Positions 1 to 8,319 of a stretch of DNA of 64,000 nucleotides are shown piece after piece. The position numbers were made by a program, and so were the translations under genes. The notes under the pieces are model-generated. The model had not been told where the DNA came from and did not search any database. It worked only from the letters and a program-made list of their open reading frames with translations. This DNA is from Chloroflexota bacterium (GTDB lineage Bacteria > Chloroflexota > UBA11872 > VXOZ01): assembly GCA_958295775.1 (NCBI GenBank), contig CATQHC010000009.1:124001-188000 (forward strand). Direction: 5' to 3'. Numbering within the stretch: position 1 is the first letter of the stretch; each line of letters starts with the position of its first letter.

Positions 1-2
1 GG

Positions 3-593
3 GAGGCTGCAACGCTAGACGCGCCGTGGAGCAAGCGGAGCGCCGCCTCAGCAGTCGTATTCGACGACAGAATGTGGCTGTTCGGCGGTTTCAATATTGA
101 GAAGTTCCACCACTTTCAGGATGTTTGGACCTCGACTGACGGCAAGCACTGGGACTTGGTGGAGGAACATGCGCCGTGGAGCGCCCGCAGCATGCAAACG
201 TCAGTCGTCTTTGATGGCAAGATGTGGTTCATGGGCGGCGGCGTCTACAACACGAACTACCCCAACAACACCGTCGTGAACCACAACGACGTCTGGTGTA
301 CGACCGATGGCAAGTCGTGGGAGATAGTCGCGGTAGCCGCGGCCTGGCAGGAGCGGCGCTTCCACGCCTCGGCTGTGTATGACGACAAGCTGTGGGTCAT
401 CGGGGGCCACACCCACGGCAACCGTAACGACGTCTGGTTTTCCGCCGACGGCGCCAATTGGGTGGAAGCCGTCGGCGATCCCATCTGGCCTATTCGTCAT
501 GCGCCGGTCTGCCTGACCTACCGCGACAAGCTGTGGCTAATCGGCGGCTTTGGCGACACCCTCTACAACGACGTGTGGTCGTACCAGCGGTAG
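3..593 (+). CDS. Kelch-repeat protein (5' end outside window)
   Basis: The reading frame is open from the first bases, so the N-terminus lies upstream; 196 codons are visible. The protein is built of repeated blades of a kelch/galactose-oxidase beta-propeller: the phrases VVFDDRMWLFGGF, VVFDGKMWFMGGG, AVYDDKLWVIGGH and LTYRDKLWLIGGF recur about every 50-55 residues, each followed by an NDVW segment and a (T/S)xDGxxW strand. Kelch propellers are usually binding or scaffolding modules, sometimes extracellular sialidase- or oxidase-like; no catalytic residues can be assigned here. The stop codon is 5 nt before the next ATG, so it is probably co-transcribed with the phosphoesterase. Whether the missing part carries a signal peptide cannot be seen. 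Confidence 0.85.
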   Translation, partial: EAATLDAPWSKRSAASAVVFDDRMWLFGGFNIEKFHHFQDVWTSTDGKHWDLVEEHAPWSARSMQTSVVFDGKMWFMGGGVYNTNYPNNTVVNHNDVWCTTDGKSWEIVAVAAAWQERRFHASAVYDDKLWVIGGHTHGNRNDVWFSADGANWVEAVGDPIWPIRHAPVCLTYRDKLWLIGGFGDTLYNDVWSYQR

Positions 594-598
594 CGGGC

Positions 599-2209
599 AT
601 GCGAATCACCGCCGGCCCCTACCTGCAAAATGTCGCGCGCGACGCCATCACGATCATGTGGCAGACCGACGATCCCGCCACGTCCGCAGTGGAGTACGAG
701 CAAAGTGGGCGGCTCGGTTGGAGCGCCTACGAAGGCAGGCCGGAGCCGACGTATCCCTGCCGCAGGGAGAGTGATGAGCTGCGGACAATTCATGCGGTTC
801 GCCTCACGGGGTTGGAAACCGAGCAGGAGCATTTCTATCGAGTTTCTTCTTCCTCACCTGGCGGAGACACAGTTTCGTCAGCCGCAGCCAGCTTTCGCAC
901 CGCCGTCCGCGCTGACTCTCCCTTTTCGTTCGCTACCTATGGCGATAGTTTGCGCGACCACGCGGCGCACAGGCGCAATGCCGACCTCGCCCGCGCCCAC
1001 CGCGCCGACATCTGCGTCGGCGCCGGCGACCACTCCCAAGACGAGATTGCGAGGTTTGGCGACTTCTTTGCCTGTACAGAAAACCTGCTGCCCTACACCC
1101 CATGGTATGCCCCAATGGGCAATCACGACTCGCCAAACGAAGGATACTTTCGCTATTTCAACTATCCCGAACCTCACTACTGGTATTCCTTCAATTACGG
1201 CGCCGCGCACTTTACCGTGCTCAATAGCAATATGGACTACCGGCCAGGGTCTGAGCAGTGGAATTGGCTGGAAGACGACCTTAAGACCTTTCAAGACGCA
1301 CGCTGGAAGTTCGTCTTCTTCCATCATCCACCTTACTGTTCGAACAACTGCGAGATACCTGCGACCCGCGTGCTCTGCCCGCTGTTCGAACGCTACGGCG
1401 TTGACATCGTGTGCACGGCCCACGCCACCATCTACGAGCGCTTCCATCCCCTGCGGGATGGGCAATACGACAGTGCAGACGGTGTTCCCTACTTTGTCTC
1501 CGGCGGCGGCGGCTACGACATGAGCCTCGCGCCCAGCGAACTGTGGGACCACCTGCATCCCATATCCGCGCTCGCCAAGCCCACCAATCACTTCTTGCTC
1601 ACCAGTGTGGCGCCGGATGAGTGCCAGGTACGCGCTATCGATTCCGAGGGCTACCTGTTCGATACGCTGACCCTACGCAAGCCGGCAGCCCCTCTCACCC
1701 CACTGCCCGCGGCAAGCCCGCAATTGCCGTATCCGGACCTCCCTCCCACCGGCACCGTGCTTGCTGGAATCGCCGAAGGCGCGGCACGCTGGGTGCTGCC
1801 GCGCACGCAATTCGCATGCGACTCAAGGGTGGCGCGCACAAGCGCACAGAGCATTCGCTGGCACAATCGAGGTGACGAACCGGCGCTGCCGGCAATTCGC
1901 CGCGTCCTCAATGACGACGGCAAGCTGCTGGCGGCAACTGCCGGCAAGCGTTACGCACTCGAAGCCTGGGTCCGCACAGAAGACGTACAGGGCGGGATCA
2001 CTGTGTCCCTCGAGTGGAACGGCGACATGGGGTTCATAGATCGCGTGCAGTCGCGGCCGGTTGCCGGAACCCGTGATTGGACGCGGCTTGAAGTCACCAC
2101 ACCCGCTTTGCCGCCTTATGTCTACTGCTGCCGGGTCGTGCTCTCCGCCCTGGCCGGATCCGCGGGCGCCGCCTGGTTCGATGGCGTCACGGTGACGGAA
2201 GTCACGTAA
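599..2209 (+). CDS. Purple-acid-phosphatase-like metallophosphoesterase
   Basis: Predicted phosphoesterase of 536 residues. The ATG at 599 was chosen because the protein then begins directly with the fibronectin-like N-domain of purple acid phosphatases (MRITAGPYLQN...ITIMWQT); an in-frame upstream start would overlap the kelch gene. The calcineurin-like core shows YGDS (about residue 115), GAGDHSQD (about 142), GNHD (about 173), FFHHPPY (about 241) and TAHATIYER (about 274). Family members normally have GDxG, GDxxY, GNH(D/E), VxxH and GHxH. The iron-binding Tyr of the second motif and the second His of the last motif are therefore absent, so activity may be altered. A C-terminal beta-sandwich (about 420-536, GKRYALEAWVRTEDVQGG) resembles a carbohydrate-binding domain. 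No signal peptide is visible. Five nt downstream of the kelch gene. Confidence 0.8.
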   Translation: MRITAGPYLQNVARDAITIMWQTDDPATSAVEYEQSGRLGWSAYEGRPEPTYPCRRESDELRTIHAVRLTGLETEQEHFYRVSSSSPGGDTVSSAAASFRTAVRADSPFSFATYGDSLRDHAAHRRNADLARAHRADICVGAGDHSQDEIARFGDFFACTENLLPYTPWYAPMGNHDSPNEGYFRYFNYPEPHYWYSFNYGAAHFTVLNSNMDYRPGSEQWNWLEDDLKTFQDARWKFVFFHHPPYCSNNCEIPATRVLCPLFERYGVDIVCTAHATIYERFHPLRDGQYDSADGVPYFVSGGGGYDMSLAPSELWDHLHPISALAKPTNHFLLTSVAPDECQVRAIDSEGYLFDTLTLRKPAAPLTPLPAASPQLPYPDLPPTGTVLAGIAEGAARWVLPRTQFACDSRVARTSAQSIRWHNRGDEPALPAIRRVLNDDGKLLAATAGKRYALEAWVRTEDVQGGITVSLEWNGDMGFIDRVQSRPVAGTRDWTRLEVTTPALPPYVYCCRVVLSALAGSAGAAWFDGVTVTEVT

Positions 2210-2389
2210 GTGCGCCGGTTCCCAAGCCTGAATGCGCCTACAGGGCTTGTGATCGCCTCCAAAGTGCGCCAACCCCTTGGCCGAGGGCGGCTCACCGCAG
2301 GACTCGTTGCCGTGAATTCGGAGCTGCCCACTACGAGTGACCGCACAAATGGGGAATTGCACATGGCATTCAGCCTTGTTCAAGCGGTA

Positions 2390-2418
2390 TTGACGACAGA
2401 TTTACCTTATGCGATACT
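2390..2418 (+). promoter_or_regulatory. Sigma-70-type promoter for the sugar-binding protein
   Basis: TTGACG (2390-2395), 17-nt spacer, GATACT (2413-2418): 5/6 and 4/6 matches to consensus with ideal spacing, about 135 nt upstream of the ATG at 2552. The rest of the gap 2210-2551 shows nothing else that I can support. Confidence 0.5.
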
Positions 2419-2551
2419 ACGGCTACCCGATCAGGAGGAGATTGAGGGAAAGGAGGGGGATTCCGCCCTACGGGCGCGAGTGTTCTTTATTGTGTAGTCC
2501 TGTTAATGTGCCACTTGAGTGAAAGAGTGGCTGATTGAGGAGAAGAAAGAA

Positions 2552-3943
2552 ATGCAAGAGAAGCGATATGCTTTTTCTCGCCGTGGTTTTCTGGCGGGAG
2601 CAGGTGGTCTCGGTGGTGTAGTCTTCTTGGCAGCCTGCGGCGCAGTTCCGGTTGCGCAGACTGGCGAGATGGCCGAAGACACAGAGCCGGAGCCTGAGGC
2701 CAAAGAAGAGATGGCGATGGAAGAGAAGGTCATGCGGATTGACGAGACCTTCGTCGAATCCGATGGTCGTTACCAGGCGTTCCGAAACACACTGGCGCAG
2801 GCCGAGGAAGCGCTGGGCATCAAGACTGAGGTCGTCCCCGGCGAGTACAGCACGATTTGGGAACGACGGCAGACGAACCACGCGGCCGGACAGGCCGACG
2901 TGGACCTCTCCATCAACCAGATTAACTGGTACGGCTACGGCGGTTTGAATGGGATATTCCCCGATCACATCCCATTCTTCCAGCGCGACAAACTTTCGTT
3001 GGAAGACTACTTCAACGCCGACATTCGTTCTTGGACCTGGCAGAATAAGCTCTACGCCGTGCCCATGCAGTCGGGCGGCGAGGTGGTGCTCTTCAACAAA
3101 GAGTACTTCGACGATGCCGGCCTGAACTACCCCGGCGGTGACTGGACGTACGATGACCTGCTCGCTATGGCCGAACGGCTCCATAAGCCTGATGACGGCC
3201 GCTGGGCGCTGCAAGTGGGCCAGAATAACCTCTGGTACATGGGCGGCACCTTCATGCTCAACTTTGGCGGGTCCATCATGAATGAGAATGACACCAGGGC
3301 GCTCTACGGCGAGGACCCGCTCTCGGCGCGCGGCGGTCAGTTCAACGTGGATCTCCACATCAAGCACCAGTACACCCCGTCCAGCGAAGACATCGAGAAA
3401 GTCACTGCCGGCAGGTCCGGTATTGGCATCCTCGAGGCGGGGGCCCTCTCGATGGAGTTTAACGGCATGTTCCGTTACAACGCCGCCAAGACGCACTTGG
3501 AGGAGCGGTTGGACATCGCCATGCCGCCGAAGGGTGAGGCCCAAACCGCCACCCTGGTCGGAAATGGCTATTCTCTGATGACCCTCTCGGAGAACCAGGA
3601 AACAGCTTGGAGCTTCCTCAAGTATATCCACAGCGACGAGGGCGCTGAGGAAACTGATTACTTCGGTTACATTGCCTGGCCGCCGATCATCCGGCACGGC
3701 CTGTTCCCGAAGTGGGCAGCGCGTTACGAAGGTACGCAGGTGGACCAGGTCGTGGCCGGCTGGGCCGCCGGCGGCCGCCCGTTCCCGCGCGTACTGGAAT
3801 TCAGCGAAGCGTACGGCCCGTCCAACGAGCCTTGGTATCAAGCCATTAGAGGCGAGATTACGGTGCCCGAAGCACTACGCACGTCCGCTGACATCCTCAA
3901 CGAGATCATCGATCGCCGCCCCGAAGAGTATCGGGAAGAATAA
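2552..3943 (+). CDS. Extracellular sugar-type solute-binding lipoprotein (family 1)
   Basis: Periplasmic or surface-anchored substrate-binding protein of an ABC importer, 463 residues. The ATG at 2552 follows a GAGGAG ribosome site; a GTG 33 nt upstream is less likely. The N-terminus carries a twin-arginine motif (S9RRGFL) and a lipobox ending LAAC with Cys29, so the protein should be exported folded by Tat and then lipidated. An acidic, Glu-rich linker (about 37-60) leads into a family-1 binding fold with phrases such as VPMQSGGEVVLFNKEYFDDAG and GNGYSLMTLSENQETAWSFLKY, typical of oligosaccharide/glycerol-phosphate binding proteins. No permease or ATPase gene is adjacent, so it is an orphan and its substrate cannot be read from context. 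Confidence 0.88.
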   Translation: MQEKRYAFSRRGFLAGAGGLGGVVFLAACGAVPVAQTGEMAEDTEPEPEAKEEMAMEEKVMRIDETFVESDGRYQAFRNTLAQAEEALGIKTEVVPGEYSTIWERRQTNHAAGQADVDLSINQINWYGYGGLNGIFPDHIPFFQRDKLSLEDYFNADIRSWTWQNKLYAVPMQSGGEVVLFNKEYFDDAGLNYPGGDWTYDDLLAMAERLHKPDDGRWALQVGQNNLWYMGGTFMLNFGGSIMNENDTRALYGEDPLSARGGQFNVDLHIKHQYTPSSEDIEKVTAGRSGIGILEAGALSMEFNGMFRYNAAKTHLEERLDIAMPPKGEAQTATLVGNGYSLMTLSENQETAWSFLKYIHSDEGAEETDYFGYIAWPPIIRHGLFPKWAARYEGTQVDQVVAGWAAGGRPFPRVLEFSEAYGPSNEPWYQAIRGEITVPEALRTSADILNEIIDRRPEEYREE

Positions 3944-3993
3944 GCCCGACCCTTCGGTAAAGCGAATGAGATCTCCTTGATTGGAGAATGACG

Positions 3994-4023
3994 AGTAGGG
4001 GCACGACATGTCGTGCCCCTACT
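3994..4023 (+). repeat. Perfect 30-bp palindrome, possible terminator
   Basis: AGTAGGGGCACGACA is followed directly by its exact reverse complement, a 15-bp arm palindrome with no spacer, 50 nt after the stop of the binding-protein gene. Downstream is TTTGTGTT, a weak T-run. It could end that transcript in either direction or be one copy of a dispersed palindromic element. No second copy was noticed in this window. Confidence 0.6.
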
Positions 4024-4143
4024 TTGTGTTAAGGCTTGCCGTCTGACACCATAAACCCCAGCAGGGCTCAGGCCGTCAGCGTCAAGCCAACTTTCCACAA
4101 TTGCATCGCTACTTGTTTCTGAGGTGCAAAGACTCTGTGCTTC

Positions 4144-4359
4144 CTACGCCCCAATGGACGTGCCCTCATCGCAACGAGAACAATAACCCCAGATAGTTTT
4201 GCCTGGCCCCCGATCCCTCTGCTTCGTCATCAAGGAACCCAAGAGTTCGAATCCGCATGTACGACAAGGCTGCCCGGCCGTCGCGCATCCCCCATCATTT
4301 TCAATAGACTCCCATCGGTATATAATCGCATTGGCAGACCAAACCACTGGAAAAGGCAC
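4144..4359 (-). CDS. Possible small zinc-ribbon protein
   Basis: A 71-codon minus-strand frame with two CxxC pairs (CRTC near residue 33 and CSRC near residue 60) separated by about 23 residues, plus a charged KQRDRGPGKT segment. Four paired cysteines in so short an ORF are typical of zinc ribbons. Against it: the start is a GTG without a clear ribosome site, and a convincing plus-strand promoter (4298-4326) lies inside it. It could be a real small gene, a remnant, or chance. It lies in the otherwise empty gap 3944-4414. Confidence 0.3.
   Translation of the reverse strand: MPFPVVWSANAIIYRWESIENDGGCATAGQPCRTCGFELLGSLMTKQRDRGPGKTIWGYCSRCDEGTSIGA
4298..4326 (+). promoter_or_regulatory. Promoter for the deacetylase-fold gene
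   Basis: TTTTCA (4298-4303), 17-nt spacer, perfect TATAAT (4321-4326), about 85 nt before the ATG at 4415, which has its own AAGGAG ribosome site. Confidence 0.55.
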
Positions 4360-4414
4360 TTCGCCGAAGATTAGTGCGCCATAGGGCTTTTCACTTCCGA
4401 TTAAGGAGCACGTT

Positions 4415-5395
4415 ATGGGTGATTCGAAGAGGATCTACTTTGCCTACTTTGTGGACTGCGAGCCGCTGGCGGCCAAGTCGCCCCGCTGCGGCGGACCGCA
4501 ATCGTGGGCCGTGAGCGAGCGGACAGTGCGCAACATTAGAGATTCATTTGAGTCCCACGGCCTGCTGCCCGCCGTGACCTTCAACTTAACTCCTGAAGCG
4601 GCCAAGGCCCATGCCGACATGATGCGAGAGTGGGCCGGTGAAGGCGTAAACATGGGCATCCAGCCCAACGTGCCCGGTTTTCGCTATCCCAAGTACGAGA
4701 ATGACCTGGGTGAGTACGACGAAGCAACACAGCGCCAGATCATTGCCGAGGCTACGGAGGACTTTGAGAACGCGCTTGGCTTCAGGACTGATACCTACTG
4801 TGCATGCTGCGGGTCTAAGAGTCCCGTGACGCTCCGCCTGCTCTATGAGGCAGGCTACCGCCAGTACATCGCACCCGCGCCGGGGCGCTATTTTCCGGAC
4901 CGCCCCGACCGCTGCACGGAAGGCGACTATCCATTCCCTCACTGGGGAAGTTCACAGCATCACGTCCTGGGCGGCGCGTTGCCGATCTGCGTCATCTCCT
5001 GCAGCGGCGAAATGAGCGGCGGACGTTGGGCGCGCCCGCGCGACCTGCGCTCGGAAGAGCCGGTCAGCGAGGAGTCAAGAGAGCTCTATCGCACGATCAT
5101 CGATTGGAATATCGAGCTTTCCGGTCTGCTGCAAACACCAGTGCGGGCCATAATCGGCGCTACGCACAACTCCGAGAAAGTGAATATTCCAAACCTCGAT
5201 TACGTGTTGGAGTATATCCAAGAGGCCACCGAGCGCGAGGGGCTGGAACTCGTGCCGGCCTCGTTCCCCACGATCCGGTCGGCGCTTGAAGAAGCGCTGC
5301 CGTTGTCTGATGTAACAGTCTCAAACCCTCCAGCGCCACCAGTGCCACCCATGGCTCCCATGGCGCCAGAGAAACCTAATGACTATGCAAACTAG
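4415..5395 (+). CDS. Polysaccharide-deacetylase-fold protein, catalytic residues unclear
   Basis: A 326-residue protein beginning at an ATG preceded by TTAAGGAGCAC. The N-terminal part resembles the NodB/polysaccharide-deacetylase barrel: a strand with an acidic pair (YFVDCEP, about 11-17), then a helix-strand region (ESHGLLPAVTFNLTPEAAKAHADMMREWAGEGVNMGIQ) laid out like the family's ageing-loop and G-H-E-I region. The canonical metal-binding HxxxH is not present, GVNMGIQPN standing where GHEIGSH would be expected. Cysteines are unusually frequent (CACCGSK near 130). The tail is a Pro/Ala/Met-rich low-complexity extension (about 305-320). Forty-odd nt downstream lies a transglutaminase-like gene on the same strand. 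Function is unknown; the fold assignment is by eye. Confidence 0.6.
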   Translation: MGDSKRIYFAYFVDCEPLAAKSPRCGGPQSWAVSERTVRNIRDSFESHGLLPAVTFNLTPEAAKAHADMMREWAGEGVNMGIQPNVPGFRYPKYENDLGEYDEATQRQIIAEATEDFENALGFRTDTYCACCGSKSPVTLRLLYEAGYRQYIAPAPGRYFPDRPDRCTEGDYPFPHWGSSQHHVLGGALPICVISCSGEMSGGRWARPRDLRSEEPVSEESRELYRTIIDWNIELSGLLQTPVRAIIGATHNSEKVNIPNLDYVLEYIQEATEREGLELVPASFPTIRSALEEALPLSDVTVSNPPAPPVPPMAPMAPEKPNDYAN

Positions 5396-5437
5396 CAGTG
5401 CCCACGAGGACACATACGCGAAGGAAGCCCAGAAATA

Positions 5438-6601
5438 ATGGCAACTACCATAGATTCGTTGACACTTGAAGAGCTACAAGCCGACTCAGCCCGTGAAGAG
5501 GCGATAGCTCCGGAGTTACGTATCATCGAATGCCAAAACGAGCGCATCGTGCGCAGTGCGTTTCCCTTCCGCTACCAAGCGCCTGACGCGATGCTGACCG
5601 AACTGCGCCAGCGCTACCAACTCGATGACGTGATTGCCTCCGGACAGTCTGAGTTCGACCAGGTACTCCTGCTGCGCGAATGGGTGCACACGCGCTGGAA
5701 GCACGGCTGGACCCGCGTGCCGGAGCCACGCAATGCGCTGGAGATTCTGGCCGCCGTAGAACAAGGCAAGGACTTCAACTGCGGCTACTTTGCGATAACT
5801 CTAATGCAATGCCTGCTTGCGCTTGGGTTTGTCGCGCGCAATTTGAGCATCTGCAAACCTGAAAGCGAGTGGATGTCCGACGACGAGGGTAACATCGGTC
5901 ACTCCATCGTCGAGTTCTGGTCGCACGAATATCACAAATGGATCCTGCTCGATCCCGATCTGAACGTGCATTATGAACGTGAGAGTATCCCGCTCAGCGT
6001 CCTAGAGATTCACGAAGCATGGGTCACGCGGCGCTGGGAAGATGTAAACATGGTCACAGGGCCGACTCCCTTCCGCGTTACGGAAAAGGTAGAATCGGGC
6101 GCGGCCACCACGTTCTTGAATCAGGACAACCAGGATGCCGAGTTTCAGATTTTTGGCTGGCACAATGTCGGTGACTACTACACCCATGTCGTGCTCCCTT
6201 TGCACAACACGCAGCACTCCACGAACGAGGACGCAGGATCGTTGGAGTGGATCGACACCTGGACACCGCCGCGCCTCATCGCCTACAACAGAGTGAATGA
6301 CAGTCATTTCACCAGCGATATCCATGATCTCTACTGGTCCGTCGATCAAGTGCAGATCAATCTCAAGGCGGACCCGGCAGCTTGGGAACGGGGCAAGGCT
6401 ATGTTAGAGGTCTCGCTTGAAGGCAGCATGCCCAACCTCGACAAGCTGCTCGTGCGTCTCGATGGTGAAGAGTGGCGTGAGACTTCGGCGGAGTTCATTT
6501 GGCGCTTGCGCCCGGGTAAGAATCAGATCATGGCCAAAGGCGTGAACAGCTTTGGCCGCGAGGGTCACGTGAGCCGCATACTGCTGCGCTTTAACCCGTA
6601 G
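5438..6601 (+). CDS. Transglutaminase-like superfamily protein
   Basis: A 387-residue protein with the Cys-His-Asp arrangement of transglutaminase-like cysteine enzymes: Cys115 in DFNCGYFA, His155 in IGHSIVEFW and Asp172 in LLDPDLNVHYE. The approach segment (LREWVHTRWKHGW) is also typical. The last 150 residues form a beta-rich domain ending RPGKNQIMAKGVNSFGREGH, reminiscent of an immunoglobulin-like fold. No signal peptide is visible, so the enzyme appears cytoplasmic. Members of this superfamily act as peptidases, amidases or crosslinkers; the substrate is unknown. It is preceded by an AAGGAAG ribosome site and follows the deacetylase-fold gene by 42 nt, so the two are probably co-transcribed. 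Confidence 0.75.
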   Translation: MATTIDSLTLEELQADSAREEAIAPELRIIECQNERIVRSAFPFRYQAPDAMLTELRQRYQLDDVIASGQSEFDQVLLLREWVHTRWKHGWTRVPEPRNALEILAAVEQGKDFNCGYFAITLMQCLLALGFVARNLSICKPESEWMSDDEGNIGHSIVEFWSHEYHKWILLDPDLNVHYERESIPLSVLEIHEAWVTRRWEDVNMVTGPTPFRVTEKVESGAATTFLNQDNQDAEFQIFGWHNVGDYYTHVVLPLHNTQHSTNEDAGSLEWIDTWTPPRLIAYNRVNDSHFTSDIHDLYWSVDQVQINLKADPAAWERGKAMLEVSLEGSMPNLDKLLVRLDGEEWRETSAEFIWRLRPGKNQIMAKGVNSFGREGHVSRILLRFNP

Positions 6602-6728
6602 CGGCACACCGGGGAAGCCCCCGCGCAAATCCAAGATTCGCCTGCAGCTATAGGGACGCCCCGCAAGCGAAGCACGGAACTATAATCTTTCAAGCACAAG
6701 CCACAGCAAACCAGAACAGGAGATGCCT

Positions 6729-8240
6729 GTGAATGTCTTGGCAGCCCAGGGAAATTTCCTAGAGCAGGGCGCGGACCTGATTGTTACAAACCTCTTTGAG
6801 GGCGTAACGCAGCCCGGTGGCGCTACCGGCGCGGTTGATCGCGCCTTGAACAGCCAACTCAGCGATCTCATCGCCGCCGGTGATTTCGAAGGAAAACTGA
6901 ACGAAACCCTCTATCTCTATACACATGGGGCGATTGCCGCGCGACGCGTGCTCCTCATCGGTCTAGGCAAGCAGGACGAGTTCTCGTTGGAGCGCGCGCG
7001 CCAAGTAGCGGCCAAGGCAGCGCGCACCGCGCGTGACCTTGGCGCCAAGCAAATAGCCAGCATCGTGCATGGGGCCGGAATAGGCGGCCTAGACCCTGCC
7101 GACGCCGCACGGGCCGCGGCCGAGGGTACCGTACTTGGGCTCTACCGCTATCAGCGCTACAAGTCCGACGAGAACGGCAAGGACCTGGAATCTGTCACCT
7201 TCGTCGAAGCCGACGCCGCCAAGTTTCCTGCGGTAGCTACGGGCGTCAGTGAAGGCACCGTGATTGGCAAAAGTCAGAATTTCGTACGCGACCTTGCCAC
7301 CACACCCGGGAGCGATCTCCCGCCGGCTGCCCTCGCCGAAGCCGCCAGCACTATGGCACAAGAATTCGGCTTGCATTGCACCATTCTGGGGCCGGAAGAG
7401 ATTGCCGCCGAAAACATGAACGTCATCTTGGGAGTTTCCCGCGGCAGCGCACAGCCCTGCCGCTTCATCGTCCTCGATTACACGCCCGCCGAGACCTCCG
7501 ATCAAACTATCGTTCTCGTAGGCAAAGGCATCACCTTTGACACCGGCGGCTTAAATCTCAAGCCGGGTGATTCTATGCGCCATATGGAATCCGACATGGC
7601 CGGCGGCGCCGGAGTTATCGGCGCGATGCGCCTGGTAGGCCACTTCAAGCCTCCCGTCCGCGTCATTGGGCTGGTGCCCGCCTCGGAAAACATGCCTGGC
7701 GCCAATGCGTTCAAACCCGGCGATATCCTGCGCGCCGCCAATGGGAAGACTATCGAGATAGACAATACCGACGCCGAGGGCAGGCTCGTCCTTGCCGACG
7801 CATTGTGTTACGCGCAGCGCTACAACCCCTCGGCCATCATAGACATGGCAACACTCACCGGTGCCGTGATTATTGCTCTGGGCCAACATGCGGCGGGATT
7901 GATGACGAATCATGCCGGACTCGCGGCGAGAGTGACGGCAGCGGGAGAGCAGACCGGCGAGCGTGTCTGGGAGTTGCCGCTGTGGCCCGAGTTCGAAGAG
8001 CAAGTTAAGAGTGACATTGCTGACGTAAAGAATACCGGTGGTCGCGCCGGTGGCAGCATTACGGGCGCAGCACTGCTCAAGAAATTCGTCGACGAAAAGC
8101 CCTGGGTGCACCTGGACATTGCCGGTGTGGACTACACCGACATGGACCGTCCCTACATACCGAAGGGAAGCAGCGGATACGGCGCGCGCCTCCTCTTCCA
8201 GGTCGTGCGCGATTGGGAAGACGGTCTCGATTCCGCATAG
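6729..8240 (+). CDS. pepA: Leucyl aminopeptidase (M17)
   Basis: Cytosolic dizinc/dimanganese aminopeptidase releasing N-terminal residues in peptide turnover. The C-terminal catalytic domain contains KGITFDTGGLNLKP with the metal-binding Lys/Asp and catalytic Lys, the metal-binding Asp in ESDMAGGAG, and the M17 signature NTDAEGRLVLADAL. Size (503 residues) fits the family. An ATG lies at 6723, but the AGGAG at 6718-6722 touches it; the GTG at 6729, two codons inside, has correct 6-nt spacing and is preferred. A TATAAT at 6681-6686 is a possible -10 box without a recognisable -35. The gene stands alone between the transglutaminase-like and Clp loci. Confidence 0.92.
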   Translation: MNVLAAQGNFLEQGADLIVTNLFEGVTQPGGATGAVDRALNSQLSDLIAAGDFEGKLNETLYLYTHGAIAARRVLLIGLGKQDEFSLERARQVAAKAARTARDLGAKQIASIVHGAGIGGLDPADAARAAAEGTVLGLYRYQRYKSDENGKDLESVTFVEADAAKFPAVATGVSEGTVIGKSQNFVRDLATTPGSDLPPAALAEAASTMAQEFGLHCTILGPEEIAAENMNVILGVSRGSAQPCRFIVLDYTPAETSDQTIVLVGKGITFDTGGLNLKPGDSMRHMESDMAGGAGVIGAMRLVGHFKPPVRVIGLVPASENMPGANAFKPGDILRAANGKTIEIDNTDAEGRLVLADALCYAQRYNPSAIIDMATLTGAVIIALGQHAAGLMTNHAGLAARVTAAGEQTGERVWELPLWPEFEEQVKSDIADVKNTGGRAGGSITGAALLKKFVDEKPWVHLDIAGVDYTDMDRPYIPKGSSGYGARLLFQVVRDWEDGLDSA

Positions 8241-8319
8241 CAGTTGCGACGCTATGTCCTATCGCGATCCGCACCGAGGGTAAGAACCAATACTGACAGG
8301 TCGCAAGCGTGTTCCTACC

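Noticed and set aside
2210-2497. Plus-strand 95-codon frame after the phosphoesterase
   Set aside because: No ribosome site, no recognisable character, and it contains the promoter for the binding-protein gene.
2468-3841. Minus-strand 457-codon frame opposite the sugar-binding protein
   Set aside because: The plus strand has a Tat motif, lipobox and family-1 signature; the minus frame has none.
4235-4260. T-loop-like GAGTTCGAATCC suggesting a tRNA
   Set aside because: No acceptor, anticodon or D arm can be folded around it.
6681-6686. TATAAT before pepA as a full promoter
   Set aside because: No -35 at 15-19 nt and no TGn extension; only mentioned as a possible -10.
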